A stretch of DNA of 64,000 nt. Origin: Salvia splendens. Its lineage: Eukaryota > Streptophyta > Magnoliopsida > Lamiales > Lamiaceae. Every line of letters begins with the position of its first letter. The stretch's first letter is position 1. The DNA lies in assembly GCF_004379255.2 (NCBI RefSeq), contig NC_056049.1:4898001-4962000 (forward strand), given 5' to 3'. The notes under the pieces are model-generated. The model ran no database searches. It worked only from the letters and a program-made list of their open reading frames with translations, and was not told the origin of the DNA. The position numbers were made by a program, and so were the translations under genes. Of the stretch, positions 20,608-32,073 are shown piece after piece.

Positions 20608-22835
20608 AGCAGAAAAAGGCTTTTGACGAGCTCAAAAGTTATTTAGCCGAGCTTCCAATTCTCTCTGCTCCAACAGATGCCGAAGTAATTTTCTTATACT
20701 TAGCGGCATCCGATCAAACCATTAGCGCGGTGCTTGTACGAGAAGAAGGCCTAAAGCAGTTTCCCATCTACTTTACAAGCCGAGCATTAAGAGGTCCAGA
20801 AACAAGGTATCAACCTCTGGAAAAAATTGCTCTGGCGTTAGTAAATGCAGCAAGGAGACTGCGGCCATACTTCTATGCTCACAAGGTATGCGTCTTAACC
20901 GATCTGCCTCTTCGGCAAGTTTTGACCAAGCCAGAAGCATCAGGCAGAATCGCCAAATGGGCCATAGAGCTGGGAGAACACTCAATCGAGTACCTACCTC
21001 GGAAAGCCATCAAGGGACAAGCCTTGGCAGATTTTCTTGCAGAGGCCAAGTTCGATCAAGCAATCCCTGTCATTGCCGAACAGAAAAATTCTGCCAATGC
21101 CGAACTAGCACAGCCCTTGGAATCCGAAGAAGAGCCGCCGGACTGCTGGAGCGGATTCGTAGATGGAGCTTCAAACAAGATGGGAAGTGGAGCTGGTATT
21201 TTACTTGTCGCTCCCGACGGACACGAGGTAACCTACTCACTTCGGTTCCTATTCCCCACTACTAATAATGAAGCCGAGTACGAAGCCCTCCTGGCCGGAC
21301 TCCAGTTAGCGCAAAGTCTGCTCGTCAAATCTCTCAAAGTCCATTGTGATTCACAAGTCATAGTAAATCACATGTTGGGTACAAGTGAAGCTCGTGACGA
21401 GAGAATGAAGAAGTATTTGGACAAAGCGCAAAGCATCAGCCGAAGTTTCTCCTATTTTCGGATAATCCGCATTCCCAGAGCGGAAAATAGCCGAGCAGAT
21501 ACCTTAAGTAAGTTGGCCTCAGATCCGAGCTCAAAGGCGGAAGAATTAATGCATCGAAGCATTGATGAAGCCGAGGTACATTCAGTATCCAGCTCGCCGA
21601 ACTGGATGACGCCGATCTTGCAGTATCTGGATCAAGGACAATTGCCCGAGGATAAGAGAGAAGCTCGGAAGATCACGTGCCGAGCACTTCGGTACGAACT
21701 TCATGAAGGAGTCCTCTTTAGAAAGTCTTACCTCCAGCCGTTATTACGGTGCGTAGGGCCAGAAGAAACGGACTACATCCTCAGAGAAGTTCATGAAGGA
21801 TCGTGCGGTAGCCACATCGGAGCCAGAGCTTTAGCTAAAAAAGTTCTGAGATGGGGATATTATTGGCCAACCATGGTACAAGAGGCAGTGCAGCTCGTCA
21901 AGAAGTGTACGAAGTGCCAAATTCATGCAAATGTCCCAAGGATGCCGCAGACCGATCTATACACTATGCAAAGCCCTTGGCCTTTCATGCAATGGGGCAT
22001 AGACATAGTGGGACCACTTCCTCAAGCTCCTCGGCAAATGAAATTCCTTATCGTTGCCGTGGACTACTTCACGAAGTGGGTGGAGGCTGAACCATTAGCT
22101 ACGATAACGAGCTCAAAGGCATTGGACTTCGTCTGGAAGAACATAGTGTGCCGATTTGGCATACCCCACATCCTCATCTCGGATAACGGGACTCAGTTCA
22201 CCGACAAGACGTTCAAGAATTGGTGCCAAGAGCTGAATATTCAACAGCGGTTCACTTCGGTCTCTCATCCACAAGCAAACGGACAAACGGAGGTAACAAA
22301 TCGTATCCTGGTGAAAGGGTTAAAAGCTCGGTTAGAACAAGCCAAAGGACAATGGGTAGAAAATCTCCCTCAAGTCCTATGGTCCTACCGAACTACACCC
22401 ACAACCTCCAACGGTGAAATTCCGTACAGTCTTGTGTACGGCACTGAAGCCGTGATTCCGGTGGAGATCGGCATACCCAGTCCCCGAACTCTAAATTTCT
22501 CAGCAGAAAGGAATGACGACGGACTGAGAGCCGAGCTAGATCTTGCCGAAGAAAGAAGAGAATTGGCATGCATAAAAGCAGCCAAGTACAAGGAGCAAGT
22601 AGCCCGGTATTATAACCAAAGGGTGAAGAAGCTGCAATTTCAAGTGGGAGATCTCGTCTTGAGAAACAACGAAGTAAGCCGAGCAGAAAAGCTGGGCAAG
22701 CTCGAACCCACATGGGAAGGTCCGTATCGGGTGTCAGAAGTCCTCGGCAAAGGGTCTTACAAATTGGCTCACATGTCAGGAGAACAGGTACCCCGAACAT
22801 GGCACATTTCCAACCTCAAGAAGTTCCATTTGTAA
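20589..22835 (+). CDS. Truncated Pol: RT tail, RNase H, second RNase H, integrase
   Basis: The frame is open from 20589 and differs from gag; the first ATG is at 20730. It begins inside the C-terminal connection of reverse transcriptase (AFDELKSYLAELPILSAP). Next is the original RNase H (YLAASDQTISAVLV). A second, archaeal-type RNase H has all four acidic positions visible (FVDGAS, NNEAEYEALLAG, VHCDSQ, SRADTLSKL). The integrase has an HHCC zinc site (CTKCQ), D in MQWGIDIVGP, D in ILISDNGTQF and E in ANGQTEVTNR. A chromatin-independent C-terminus ends HISNLKKFHL. Protease and the RT catalytic core are absent, so the product could not copy RNA. Integrase and both RNase H domains look intact. 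Confidence 0.88.
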   Translation: MVSEVIEQKKAFDELKSYLAELPILSAPTDAEVIFLYLAASDQTISAVLVREEGLKQFPIYFTSRALRGPETRYQPLEKIALALVNAARRLRPYFYAHKVCVLTDLPLRQVLTKPEASGRIAKWAIELGEHSIEYLPRKAIKGQALADFLAEAKFDQAIPVIAEQKNSANAELAQPLESEEEPPDCWSGFVDGASNKMGSGAGILLVAPDGHEVTYSLRFLFPTTNNEAEYEALLAGLQLAQSLLVKSLKVHCDSQVIVNHMLGTSEARDERMKKYLDKAQSISRSFSYFRIIRIPRAENSRADTLSKLASDPSSKAEELMHRSIDEAEVHSVSSSPNWMTPILQYLDQGQLPEDKREARKITCRALRYELHEGVLFRKSYLQPLLRCVGPEETDYILREVHEGSCGSHIGARALAKKVLRWGYYWPTMVQEAVQLVKKCTKCQIHANVPRMPQTDLYTMQSPWPFMQWGIDIVGPLPQAPRQMKFLIVAVDYFTKWVEAEPLATITSSKALDFVWKNIVCRFGIPHILISDNGTQFTDKTFKNWCQELNIQQRFTSVSHPQANGQTEVTNRILVKGLKARLEQAKGQWVENLPQVLWSYRTTPTTSNGEIPYSLVYGTEAVIPVEIGIPSPRTLNFSAERNDDGLRAELDLAEERRELACIKAAKYKEQVARYYNQRVKKLQFQVGDLVLRNNEVSRAEKLGKLEPTWEGPYRVSEVLGKGSYKLAHMSGEQVPRTWHISNLKKFHL

Positions 22836-23022
22836 GAGACAGTCCGGTCAGTCAGTCTTGAGTCCTGTTCGGTCAATGTGCTTTATTTGGTTTGCTTGGT
22901 CTTTGTTTGTCTCTGTGCGTTTTGTCTGTGTGTTTTGTCTGTCTATGTGCGTGTCGTCTCTTACAAATGTTACTGAGGTATCTTGTTCTTCGAAGGCTGA
23001 TCCCCTTCTTAGAACATATACA

Positions 23023-23382
23023 AGCCAACGATTGTGAGTCAAAGCTTCTAAAGAGGATACAAGACCACAATTCAGCTTAAACAAGCAGTTCGTCTGAAAC
23101 GAGCTGCAATAAGCCAACGATTGTGAGTCAAAGCTTCTAAAGAGGATACAAGACCACAATTCAGCTTAAACAAGCAGTTCGTCTGAAACGAGCTGCAATA
23201 AGCCAACGATTGTGAAGTCAAAGCTTCTAAAGAAGATACAAGGCCACAATTCAGCTTAAACAAGCAGTTCGTCTGAAACGAACTGCAATAAGCCAACGAT
23301 TGTGAAGTCCAAGCTTCTAAAGAGGATACAAGACCGCAATTCAGCTTAAGAATCAAGCACTTCGTCTGAAACGAACTGCAAC
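23023..23382 (+). repeat. Tandem repeat block A of the retrotransposon (4 x about 89 bp)
   Basis: Units begin agccaacgattgtga at 23023, 23112, 23201 and 23291, and each carries the segment aaacaagcagttcgtctgaa. They are about 95% alike. Tandem repeats between integrase and the 3' LTR are known from Tat/Ogre elements and can seed satellite DNA. Confidence 0.9.
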
Positions 23383-23541
23383 GAAAGTCCGATTCTCGCG
23401 ATAAAACTTGCCTGAATTAGGACAAGAGAAAGTCCGATCCACGCGATAAAACTCGCCGAATTAGGACAAGGGAAAGTCCGATCCCCAAATTAGGACAACG
23501 GAAAGTCCGATCCGAGCGATAAAACTCGCCAAATTAGGACA
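23383..23541 (+). repeat. Tandem repeat block B (about 4 irregular units)
   Basis: Units start gaaagtccgat and contain gcgataaaactcgcc and aattaggacaa. They are about 30-45 bp long, and the third unit is shortened. The block lies directly between blocks A and C. Confidence 0.8.
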
Positions 23542-23548
23542 CAAGCTT

Positions 23549-23835
23549 AGTCCGGTCAAAGATGTTTATTTCATCAGACCAAAGACGAGTCCGGTCAAAG
23601 ATGTTTATTTCATCAGACCAAAGACGAGTCCGGTCAAAGATGTTTATTTCATCAGACCAAAGACGAGTCCGGTCAAAGATGTTTATTTCATCAACCCAAA
23701 GACGAGTCCGGTCAAAGATGTTTATTTCATCAGACCAAAGACGAATCCGGTCAAAGATGTTTATTTCATCAGACCAAAGACGAGTCCGGTCAAAGATGTT
23801 TATTTCATCAGACCAAAGACGAGTCCGGTCAAAGA
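23549..23835 (+). repeat. Tandem repeat block C (about 7 x 39 bp)
   Basis: The unit agtccggtcaaagatgttta plus ttcatcagaccaaagacg repeats every 39 bp with very few changes. As 39 is divisible by three, a repetitive 13-residue frame stays open across it. I read that as a by-product of the period, not a gene. Confidence 0.93.
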
Positions 23836-23918
23836 AGAGTTCACTTCATAAGGCCGAGGACAAACATCAACTTACCCCGTACCTTTATCCAGAATGCCGA
23901 AGTAATTCACTTCGCTTT

Positions 23919-23932
23919 CCGGGGGGGGGTAG
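23919..23932 (+). other. Polypurine tract
   Basis: A run of nine G residues (23921-23929) plus tag sits immediately before the 3' LTR, the place where plus-strand synthesis is primed. The long G run is also prone to sequencing error. Confidence 0.75.
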
Positions 23933-24614
23933 TGATGGAGTACGTACTAAACAAGCCCAACAGCAGTAAAGCCCATCAGCCTAAAGCCCAAGAAAGAGTA
24001 TCAGTTCGGCATGACTAAAGAGTATCAGTCCGGCATGACTAAAGAGTTCAGTTCGGCACAACCAAAGAGTTCGGCCCCAGCCTACAGCTCGGTAAAAGCC
24101 AACCAATCAAACTCTGCTCTCAGGTCGGCATCAAGCTCTACTCTCAGATCGGCAAAAGCTGCTCGGCAATAATTCAGCAGTTCGGTCTCAGTATTCGACC
24201 GAACTAGGAGATAGTGGACTCATGCAGGATTTCCACCTCCACTACACCCACGATCTATTTAGTGGTGTCAAGCAGTCATTAACTCATGCAGGATAGTGGA
24301 CCCATGCAAGATCGCCACGATCTCCACGACATCCACTACCTAGTAAATGGCTGCATGCCACGATCTTGGTTCAAGGTATAAATAGAACCTAGATCAGATA
24401 GATAGGGTTAAGTTCTGTTAAGCTCTATAGAGATAAAAGTTCAAATAGCAAGTCTGTATTGTAAGCTGTAGAAAACAGATCAAGCAATACAACTCTGCCC
24501 TCTTTTCTTCCCGTGGACGTAGATTTACCTCAGTAAATCGAACCACGTAAAATCATTGTGTCGTGATCTGCATTTTCCAGCATTCATCACCATCAGAAAT
24601 TCGCGGATTCATCA
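23933..24614 (+). repeat. 3' LTR (682 bp), next to the kaurene synthase gene
   Basis: The sequence reads identical to the 5' LTR and ends 190 bp before the kaurene synthase ATG (24805). The target-site copy atctt follows at 24615-24619. Confidence 0.95.
24377..24384 (+). promoter_or_regulatory. TATA box of the 3' LTR, facing kaurene synthase
   Basis: tataaata in the 3' LTR points toward the gene that starts 420 bp downstream. The same box in the 5' LTR should drive the element itself. Read-through from here could add to or replace the gene's own promoter; this is inference from position and strand only. Confidence 0.55.
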
Positions 24615-24804
24615 ATCTTAAAGTAGAAATATATTTTAATTATGGAATTCCATATTAATGATTTATGGGTATCCAACATAATTGCAGATATCAACTTGTG
24701 GAGTCGACAAAAAGTATCTTGGTAAATTGATTCCTTGGTTTGCTAACATTCCCAATTTTTGTCCAAGTTAACACCCAGTGATTGTGATCACCATCAAGGC
24801 CGCC

Positions 24805-27800
24805 ATGTCGCTTCCTCTCTCCACTTGCTTCTTACTTCCCCCCAATGAATCCCATTTTCGAAGATTCCGCTCCTCTCCTGCTTCAGGTAAACCTCTCTTC
24901 ATTTTTATTTGATGATGAGTGCAACAAGGGAAATCGTATGTCATCATGGTCCAGTGTTTTTGGACAACGAATTTAGCTAGTAGTAGAAGAAAATGACTTG
25001 CTACTGTATTTAGCTAGTTGTGATTTCACACTGAAAATGTATCTAATTTTAGATTTCTGAGTTACATTTATCCGAAAAATGTAATCTTTTGTACTAGCTA
25101 AAGGTTTGGTTCTTGCAATATTATCTCCTTCTCTCATCTTTTTCAACAATAAATTAGTAGCATATGTTTTTCTCTCTTACCTGCAGCTTCTTTGAAAGCT
25201 GGGCTTCAAACTACTCCACCAAAAACCGCATCATTGCCAGAGGTATAGCTACAATACTCTTTCTTAGTATATTTTGTGCTGTGGAAATGTATGCCTGATT
25301 TAGCATATCAGTCGAAGGGGGAGTTTATTGATATTGTGCATAACCTTACAGTGCTTTGAGGAGACTAGAGGAAGGATAGCAAAGCTGTTTCATAGCAATG
25401 AACTTTCTGTTTCGACGTATGATACAGCGTGGGTTGCTATGGTCCCTTCTCCGGCTTCGTGGGAGGAGCCTTGCTTCCCGGATTGTCTAAACTGGTTGCT
25501 GGAGAACCAGTGCCCTGATGGTTCGTGGGCTCGTCCCCACCATCACTCTTTGCTAAAGAAAGATGTTCTTTCTTCTACCTTGGCTTGCGTTCTCGCACTT
25601 AAAAAATGGGGAGTTGGTGAAGAACAAATCAACAGGGGTGTGTTTGCTTGACATATCGGCCAATCTTCATATTTGTTCAGCCGATCACTGATATTCATTC
25701 ATTTTTCAGGTTTGCATTTTATGGAGTTGAATTTTGCTTCAGCGACCGACGAGTGTCAGATTACTCCCATTGGATTTGATATTGTGTTCCCTGCCATGCT
25801 TGATTATGCCAGAGGTTCCTCTTTGAACCTGCGGCTAGAGCCAACTGCATTTAGTAATTTGATGCATAAGAGGGATTTGGAGCTTAAAAGGTGTTTCTTT
25901 GATTGTCTTGCTCAATACTTTTAAGTCATGTGAAACATTATGTTACTGCTTGATGTCTGATGTGAAATATCGAAGAGGTTAAGTTCGTATAGATGAAGTC
26001 GAACATCTTTAGATCCTGATTGGTATTGTAGCCAAATGAATTTCGGCAGAAGAGTAGAAATAATTATGGGGTATCCCATCTAAATTCAATGCTCTAGATC
26101 AAATGGATGATGTAGACTCTGGTGAGAAGGTCCTCTGTTCATTCTTTTTATTCAATCTTTGCATTATGTAGGGGCAACCAAAATTACTCATCAGAGAGGG
26201 AAGCATACTGGGCGTACATAGCTGAGGGAATGGGAGAGTTACAGAACTGGGAATCAGTTATGAAATATCAAAGGAAAAATGGATCACTTTTCAACTGTCC
26301 TTCCACGACAGCAGCTGCTTTTATTTCCTTGCGCAATTCTGACTGCCTCAACTACTTAAATTTAGCCTTAAAGAAGTTTGGAAATGCAGGTATCTTCATT
26401 AAATATTCTGCCTGTCAACTGTGCAATTTTTGTTATCCTAATAATTTTTCTCCCTCCCAACAGTTCCTGCAGTTTATCCTCTAGATATATACTCTCAGTT
26501 GTGCATAGTTGACAATCTTGAAAGGTTGGGGATCAGCCAGTATTTTTTTACGGAGATTCAAAAAGTGTTAGATGAAACATACAGGTAGTCTGCGACATAT
26601 ACATATGAATCCTACTTTGTTGTATATGATCAGATTTGCAAAGTTACATTATACCACTAAATTTCTCATGACTTTAGTCCATAAAGTTGTTGGATGCAGG
26701 GCGATGAAGAGATATTCATGGATGCCTCAACTTGTGCCTTAGCATTCCGGACATTGCGATTGAATGGCTATGATGTGACTTCAGGTTAATTCCGAAGCTA
26801 AATTCTTTATTATATTAATGTGTTCTTTCCTTCATCAAGAAGAACAGAGTACTTTTTAGGAATTTAATTGTTTGGCATGCTATGCAGATCCAGTTACAAA
26901 AATTCTACAAGAGTGCTTTTCAAGTTCCATTCGTGGAAATATGACAGACATTAACACAACTCTTGAATTATATAGGGCTTCTGAACTCATACTCTATCCA
27001 GATGAGAGAGATCTTGAGACACAAAACAAAAGGCTTAAACTTTTCCTTGAGCAAGAATTAGCCAGTGGTTTGGTGCAATCATGTGAACTTGGAAGAAGAA
27101 TTGATGCTGAGGTAGATACTTCAGCTAGACTGCATGAGTTAGTTATGCTAAGTTTTTCTCATATCCCAGGTGAACCAGGCTATCGAGTATCCCTTTTATG
27201 CAATCATGGACAGGGTGGCAAAGAAGAAAAACATAGAGCTCTACAACCTTGATAATACAAGAATTTTGAAAACTTCGTTTTGGTAGTTCCTTTGTAAATT
27301 TCCCTCCCTTCCATCTCTGACTCTCTCACCATCATCCCTTTTTAACTTACACTTTGTTTATATACTGTTTGAAATCCAGTTCGCCTAATTTTGGCAACAA
27401 GGATTTCCCTTTTCTGTCCGTAGAAGACTTCAATCGATGCCAAGCTGCACATCGTGAAGAACTCAGAGAACTTGAAAGGTATGCTTCATTAGATAACATA
27501 AGACATGGAACTAATTATCCATAAACAGTAGGATATTTAGCATTTGTCTTTACCTTAACATCCCAACCAAAATGATATGGTGCTCAAATCTTCTTCCTTC
27601 ACTTACATATATTGTATATAAAAGCCTATGTGTGCTCCTAAAGAGTTTTGACATTTGTTTATTGGAATGGCAGTTTTAGATAGTATATATTTGTATATTG
27701 GAATCTCTCGTTCATCCTTAAAAATCAATCATAAACTTCTGGTTAAAAGTGAAAAGCTGCAAAGGAGAAGTCAACATCCTTTTTAGTGGTTCGTTGTGAG

Positions 27801-29140
27801 TCGATTACAGTACCTTGCAACATAACAAACAGGCATCACAAAGTTTTTCACTTGATTATTAACAGATTGTGGTATCTGCTTATTTACGTTGGACACACAT
27901 GTGCTTTTGTTACCTTATTGTTTCCCTTTCCATGTCTACCTTCTCGTAGATGGGTTGTTGAGAATAGATTGGACGAGCTGAAGTTTGCAAGGAGCAAGTC
28001 TGCCTACTGTTATTTTTCTGCAGCAGCAACCTTTTCTGCTCCAGAACTATCAGATGCACGCATGTTGTGGGCCAAAAATGGTGTTCTGACGACTGTGGTA
28101 GACGACTTTTTCGATCTTGGAGGTTCAGTGGAAGAATTGAAGAACTTAATTCAGTTGGTTAAATTGTATGTTCTCATCCCTATGCCCCTTCTCCATAGTA
28201 TTTTGATCATCTGGAAGTGACTGTTTATTATCATTCCGGTGACCTGGTCGCAGATGGGACGGGGATGTTAGCACTGAGTGCTCTTCCAACAATGTTCAGA
28301 TAATATTTTCAGCACTTAAGCACACAATCTGTGAGATTGGAGACAAAGCATTCAAGCTACAAGGGCGTAGTGTTACCAGCCATATAATTAGCATTGTGAG
28401 ACTCCTTCCCTCTATTCTGGAGATCCGTTGTTATTGCCTTTCAAAACCGTTAAGAAGCTCATAATTGTTTCATTAATGTATGTCATGATATTTTCCTTTG
28501 CCTCTTCAGTGGCTAGATTTGCTAAATTCTATGATGAGAGAAACTGAATGGGCCAGAGACAACTACGTCCCAACAATTGATGAATATATGAGCAACGCAC
28601 ATGTATCATTCGCTTTGGGCCCAATTGTCCTACCAGCTCTTTATCTTGTGGGGCCAAAGCTCTCAGAAGAGATGGTTAACCATTCCGAGTACCATAACCT
28701 GTTCAGACTGATGAGCACGTGCGGACGCCTCCTGAATGACATCCGTGGTTATGAGGTAGTAACATTTTTCATCATTCTAATTTCTGACTTCTCCCCGGTT
28801 TGCTTGCTGATTCTTCTTTCGCCCGCAGAGGGAGCTAAAAGATGGTAAACTAAACGCCTTATCTCTGTACATTAATAATCATGGCGGTGAAGTAAGTAAA
28901 GAAGCTGCCATTTCTGTGATTGCAAGCTGGATTGAGACTGAAAGGAGAGAATTACTGAGATTGGTTTTGGAGGGGAAGAAGAGTGTTCTACCAAAGGCGT
29001 GCAAGGAATTGTTTTGGCATATGTGCTCTGTAGTGCATCAGTTCTACAGTAAAGACGATGGATTCACCAAGCAAGATTTGTTTAAGGTTGTAAATGCAAT
29101 AATTCATCAACCTATTCTTCTCAAGGACCAAAAGATGTGA
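24805..29140 (+). CDS. KS: ent-Kaurene synthase-like class I diterpene synthase
   Basis: Ent-kaurene synthases convert ent-copalyl diphosphate to ent-kaurene in plastids, the second committed step to gibberellins. Fourteen exons: 24805-24886, 25187-25242, 25352-25637, 25710-25890, 26172-26389, 26464-26584, 26687-26784, 26888-27111, 27179-27282, 27380-27478, 27950-28165, 28254-28395, 28510-28755, 28829-29140. Phases agree throughout and give 794 aa, normal for a gamma-beta-alpha enzyme. A Ser-rich transit-peptide-like N-terminus precedes [14 protein letters not shown] of the gamma domain. The class I motif DDFFD is in exon 11 and the second metal motif NDIRGYERE spans exons 13-14. The class II DXDD motif is absent, as in true kaurene synthases. 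[16 protein letters not shown] keeps the Pro-Ile pair associated with ent-kaurene formation. No lesion is seen. A specialised mint-family paralogue with a different product cannot be excluded. A young retrotransposon ends 190 bp upstream. Confidence 0.92.
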
Positions 29141-29378
29141 TAGTGTTGCTTGAATTGTAAAATGTTGTTGTACTAAACATTTGATAGTGTTGAGCAATTG
29201 AAGAATTATTATACCCATTGGATTTGCAACTACTTGCTGTTTGCCATTGATTCCAAGGAAGCACAAAGAAAACGAAAGCAGTGGAAAACCAAAGGATGGG
29301 ATGATTTATTGAAAAAGGCAGTGTCTTAATTCTTAATAGCACAACATTTTCCAAAGGAAAAGATAAGGAGATGGTAAT

Positions 29379-31953
29379 TTAAAAGGATTTCTTCTCGTAC
29401 GAGACCAATCCATGGATCCCACCTTCAACTTGCGCGGCCCCAGTTCTAACCTCTAGCCTTAGCACACCGGAACGCAGGAGGTCATTAGCTGACTGTAGGG
29501 AGGAGGCGCCAAGATCTTGGAATCCCTGTTTCACAGCTTGCATTGTGTAGGGTATGAACTTCAACACAGACCCTTTATCAGCCACTGCTCCAACTACACC
29601 CTGAGCTATTTTCAGCTTTGCTGTATCACCCAAGTATCGGGCATCACTCCCTTTCGTCATTGCTTCAAGGGATCCCATACCTCTGTATTTTTTCACTCGC
29701 CGACCACCCTAAACACAATGATTATCATCCAGATTAATAAGGAACGAGTATCAATCTTTCTCTTCTTATCAGTTTACAATATCCTCAAACCATCCTAACA
29801 CTTCATATAATCCACATTTAAAGGAATGTGAATAAAGCACAAAACAATTTTACTGCAAGTACAATTTAAATTTAATACTACTAGAATTTAGCTATGTGAA
29901 CACAAAAATAATAAAAATGTTGAACAACACATAAACTATAACAACTATTTTTATTAATGCAGCAACCGAAAAATAAGATAAGGAAATGAAAAAAAAAGTG
30001 ATTATGAAACAGTGCAGTCACCGCACAATATTGGTGCACGTAAAAATAAGTTTAATACTCCCTCCGTTTCTTCATAGTTGAGGCAAAACTTTTCGGCACG
30101 AAGTTTAAGAAAGGGATGTTGAATGTGTTAAATAAATAGATAAAAAGTAATAGAGGGAAAAAAGCAGAGATAATAAAGTAGAAAGTGAATAAAGTAGAGA
30201 GAATAAAGTAAGAAAGAGTAAAGTAGGAAAGAGAAAAAAGTTACTATATAGGGAAATGACTCAACTATGAAGAAACTTCTCAAAATGGAAAAATGACTCA
30301 ACGATAGAGAAACGGAGGGAGTAATAAACTACTATAGAAACACTAGAATAATAAATGATGGATTATACATAAAACTCTAGAACAACTATTGTTTATTCAT
30401 GTAGATACCAGGCAAAAAGTACAAGGGAAACGGAAAAAGTGATGAAACAGTGCAGTTTTGTGCACAGTAGCAGGTGTTGTGGATGACTCCACATTTGAGG
30501 ATCTTTCCCCATAATGTTACTATGTATGATATGCATCAAAATATGCAAAAACGCAGTATACGATAAATATCTGCTTTGCACCTTGTATCAAAATTGAAAT
30601 TTTACATTAAAACTTGCAAATTTGAAGTTAAAAAAAAGTCATTTTTATGTAGTTTTCAGTTTTACCTGATATTCATAAGTACCAGGAGCTTCATTACTTC
30701 CAGCTAAAAAGCTACCCATCATCACAGTTGATGCACCTAAGGTCAAAGCTTTCACAATGTGTCCCGAGTTTGATATTCCACCATCAGCAATCACAGGCAC
30801 AGAACTCTCGGCAGCGATCGATGCAACCTTATAAACTGCTGTTGCCTGAATATTCAAAAATACCAATTAACTTCACAAATTAGGAAAGGATAGTTTTGAT
30901 AACAATATTAATTAGATAACAACCCAAATGCATTCGATGAAATACCTGTCCACGCCCAACCGCACATACTTCTTGGGTGGTGCAAATGGAACCTGACCCC
31001 ATACCAACTCTAAGTCCATCCACCCCTGCCTGAATCAAGTTCTGCGCCTGATAGGCCGTCACTACATTCCCACCAATCACATCCAGCTCCGGATACGTGT
31101 TCTTGACATGCTTGATCATCTCAATCTGATAGATTGAATTTCCTTGAGAGCTATCAAGAACCACCACATTCACCCCTGCCTTCACTAAGTGCTCCAACCT
31201 CTCTCTATCCGAATCCCGAGTCCCTATCGCAGCACCCACCAAGAAACTCCCATCCGGCGCCAGTGATGGCAACCCCAGCTTCGGAAACCCCCTACTCCTC
31301 TCCACATCTTCACTAGTGACTAAGTTAACAATTTCTTCCACCCCTTCCCCGTTATCCCTCGCCAATGGCACAAATTCGCTCTTATCCCTGGCCAAATATC
31401 CAGCAACATCCTCAAAACTATAACTAGTTGGGAGAGTAACTGACGACTTGGTCATGTAATCGGAAACCCTAACTTCCTTATCATCCAATTTATCCCAGTA
31501 AGATTTCTTCACAAAACCTAAAAATTTCGAGCTCTGGCTCCCTGACTCAGTGACGAAAATGCAGGGGGCAGAGCAGAAATCATCGGCAGACAAAATTGAA
31601 TCCGACGGAGACTTAAACACAATCTCATAACTAAAAGGAATTTTATGCGATTTAGCTCGGCGAATGAGTGACGCTTGATTAACAGTGGGAGTGTTATAGT
31701 GTACAATACCAATACCACCGAGCGAAGCCATGGCGGTGGCCATGGAGGATTCGGTGACTGTGTCCATCGGAGACGAGACGCAGGGTGTAGCTAGGGCGAC
31801 GCGGCGGCTGAGCTTGGTGGAGAGAGAAATGGCGTCGGTGGGGAAGTCGATGTAGTGAGGGAGAAAGATGACGTCATCGTATGTGTAGGAGTATCCCTGG
31901 TTGAACAGCCTTGTGGCTGGGAATCCATCGTCGATTAGAGAAGTAGCGTCCAT
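29379..31953 (-). CDS. IMPDH: Inosine-5'-monophosphate dehydrogenase
   Basis: It oxidises IMP to XMP with NAD+, the rate-limiting step of guanine nucleotide synthesis, in the cytosol. Three exons (30946-31953, 30666-30845, 29379-29708) join in phase to 505 aa, the usual plant length. The N-terminus [20 protein letters not shown] leads into the TIM barrel. A CBS-domain pair occupies about residues 120-225 ([27 protein letters not shown]). The catalytic loop reads [20 protein letters not shown] with its Cys. The phosphate site lies in [17 protein letters not shown]. The mobile flap contains [13 protein letters not shown]. No lesion is seen. It is convergent with the kaurene synthase gene, with stop codons 238 bp apart. 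A Stowaway MITE lies in intron 2, and a Mutator-type MITE begins 120 bp upstream of the start codon. Confidence 0.95.
30058..30321. mobile_element. Stowaway MITE in IMPDH intron 2
   Basis: The ends read ctccctccgtttcttcatag and a near complement finishing gagaaacggagggag. TA duplications are at 30056-30057 and 30322-30323. The interior ttcggcacgaagtttaag is shared with the copies at 1418 and 16570. It lies within the intron between 29708 and 30666, so it should be spliced out. Confidence 0.9.
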
Positions 31954-32073
31954 TTCCGTCGGTAATGGCGGTGGCCGGCGGCGGAGCTTAGGGTTTTGAT
32001 TTACCGTCGATAGTTTATAGTACTGAATATGGGCGTTTAAATGGAGGGAAAATTGGATTTTCTGTTTAATTTA

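Larger units (their letters stand above)
18338..24614 (+). mobile_element. Ty3/gypsy LTR retrotransposon of the Tat type, internally deleted, very young
   Basis: The 6277-bp element is bounded by the exact 5-bp duplication atctt (18333-18337, 24615-24619). Order: 5' LTR, primer-binding site, gag, end of RT, RNase H, a second RNase H, integrase, three tandem-repeat blocks, polypurine tract, 3' LTR. A second RNase H before integrase and repeats before the 3' LTR are marks of the plant Tat/Ogre/Retand group. Protease and nearly all of reverse transcriptase are missing between gag and pol (junction near 20590-20610), so this copy cannot move without proteins made elsewhere. The LTRs read identical, so insertion was recent. 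Confidence 0.93.

Noticed and set aside
22393..22800. 135-residue minus-strand open frame inside the integrase region
   Set aside because: It is a shadow of the pol frame with no domain of its own.
23023..23835. CRISPR-like repeat array
   Set aside because: The repeats are directly adjacent with no unique spacers, and the DNA is from a plant; they are retrotransposon tandem repeats.
23562..23969. Open frame encoding a repeated 13-residue peptide
   Set aside because: It runs through a 39-bp tandem repeat whose period is a multiple of three, so the frame stays open by arithmetic. It then enters the polypurine tract and LTR.
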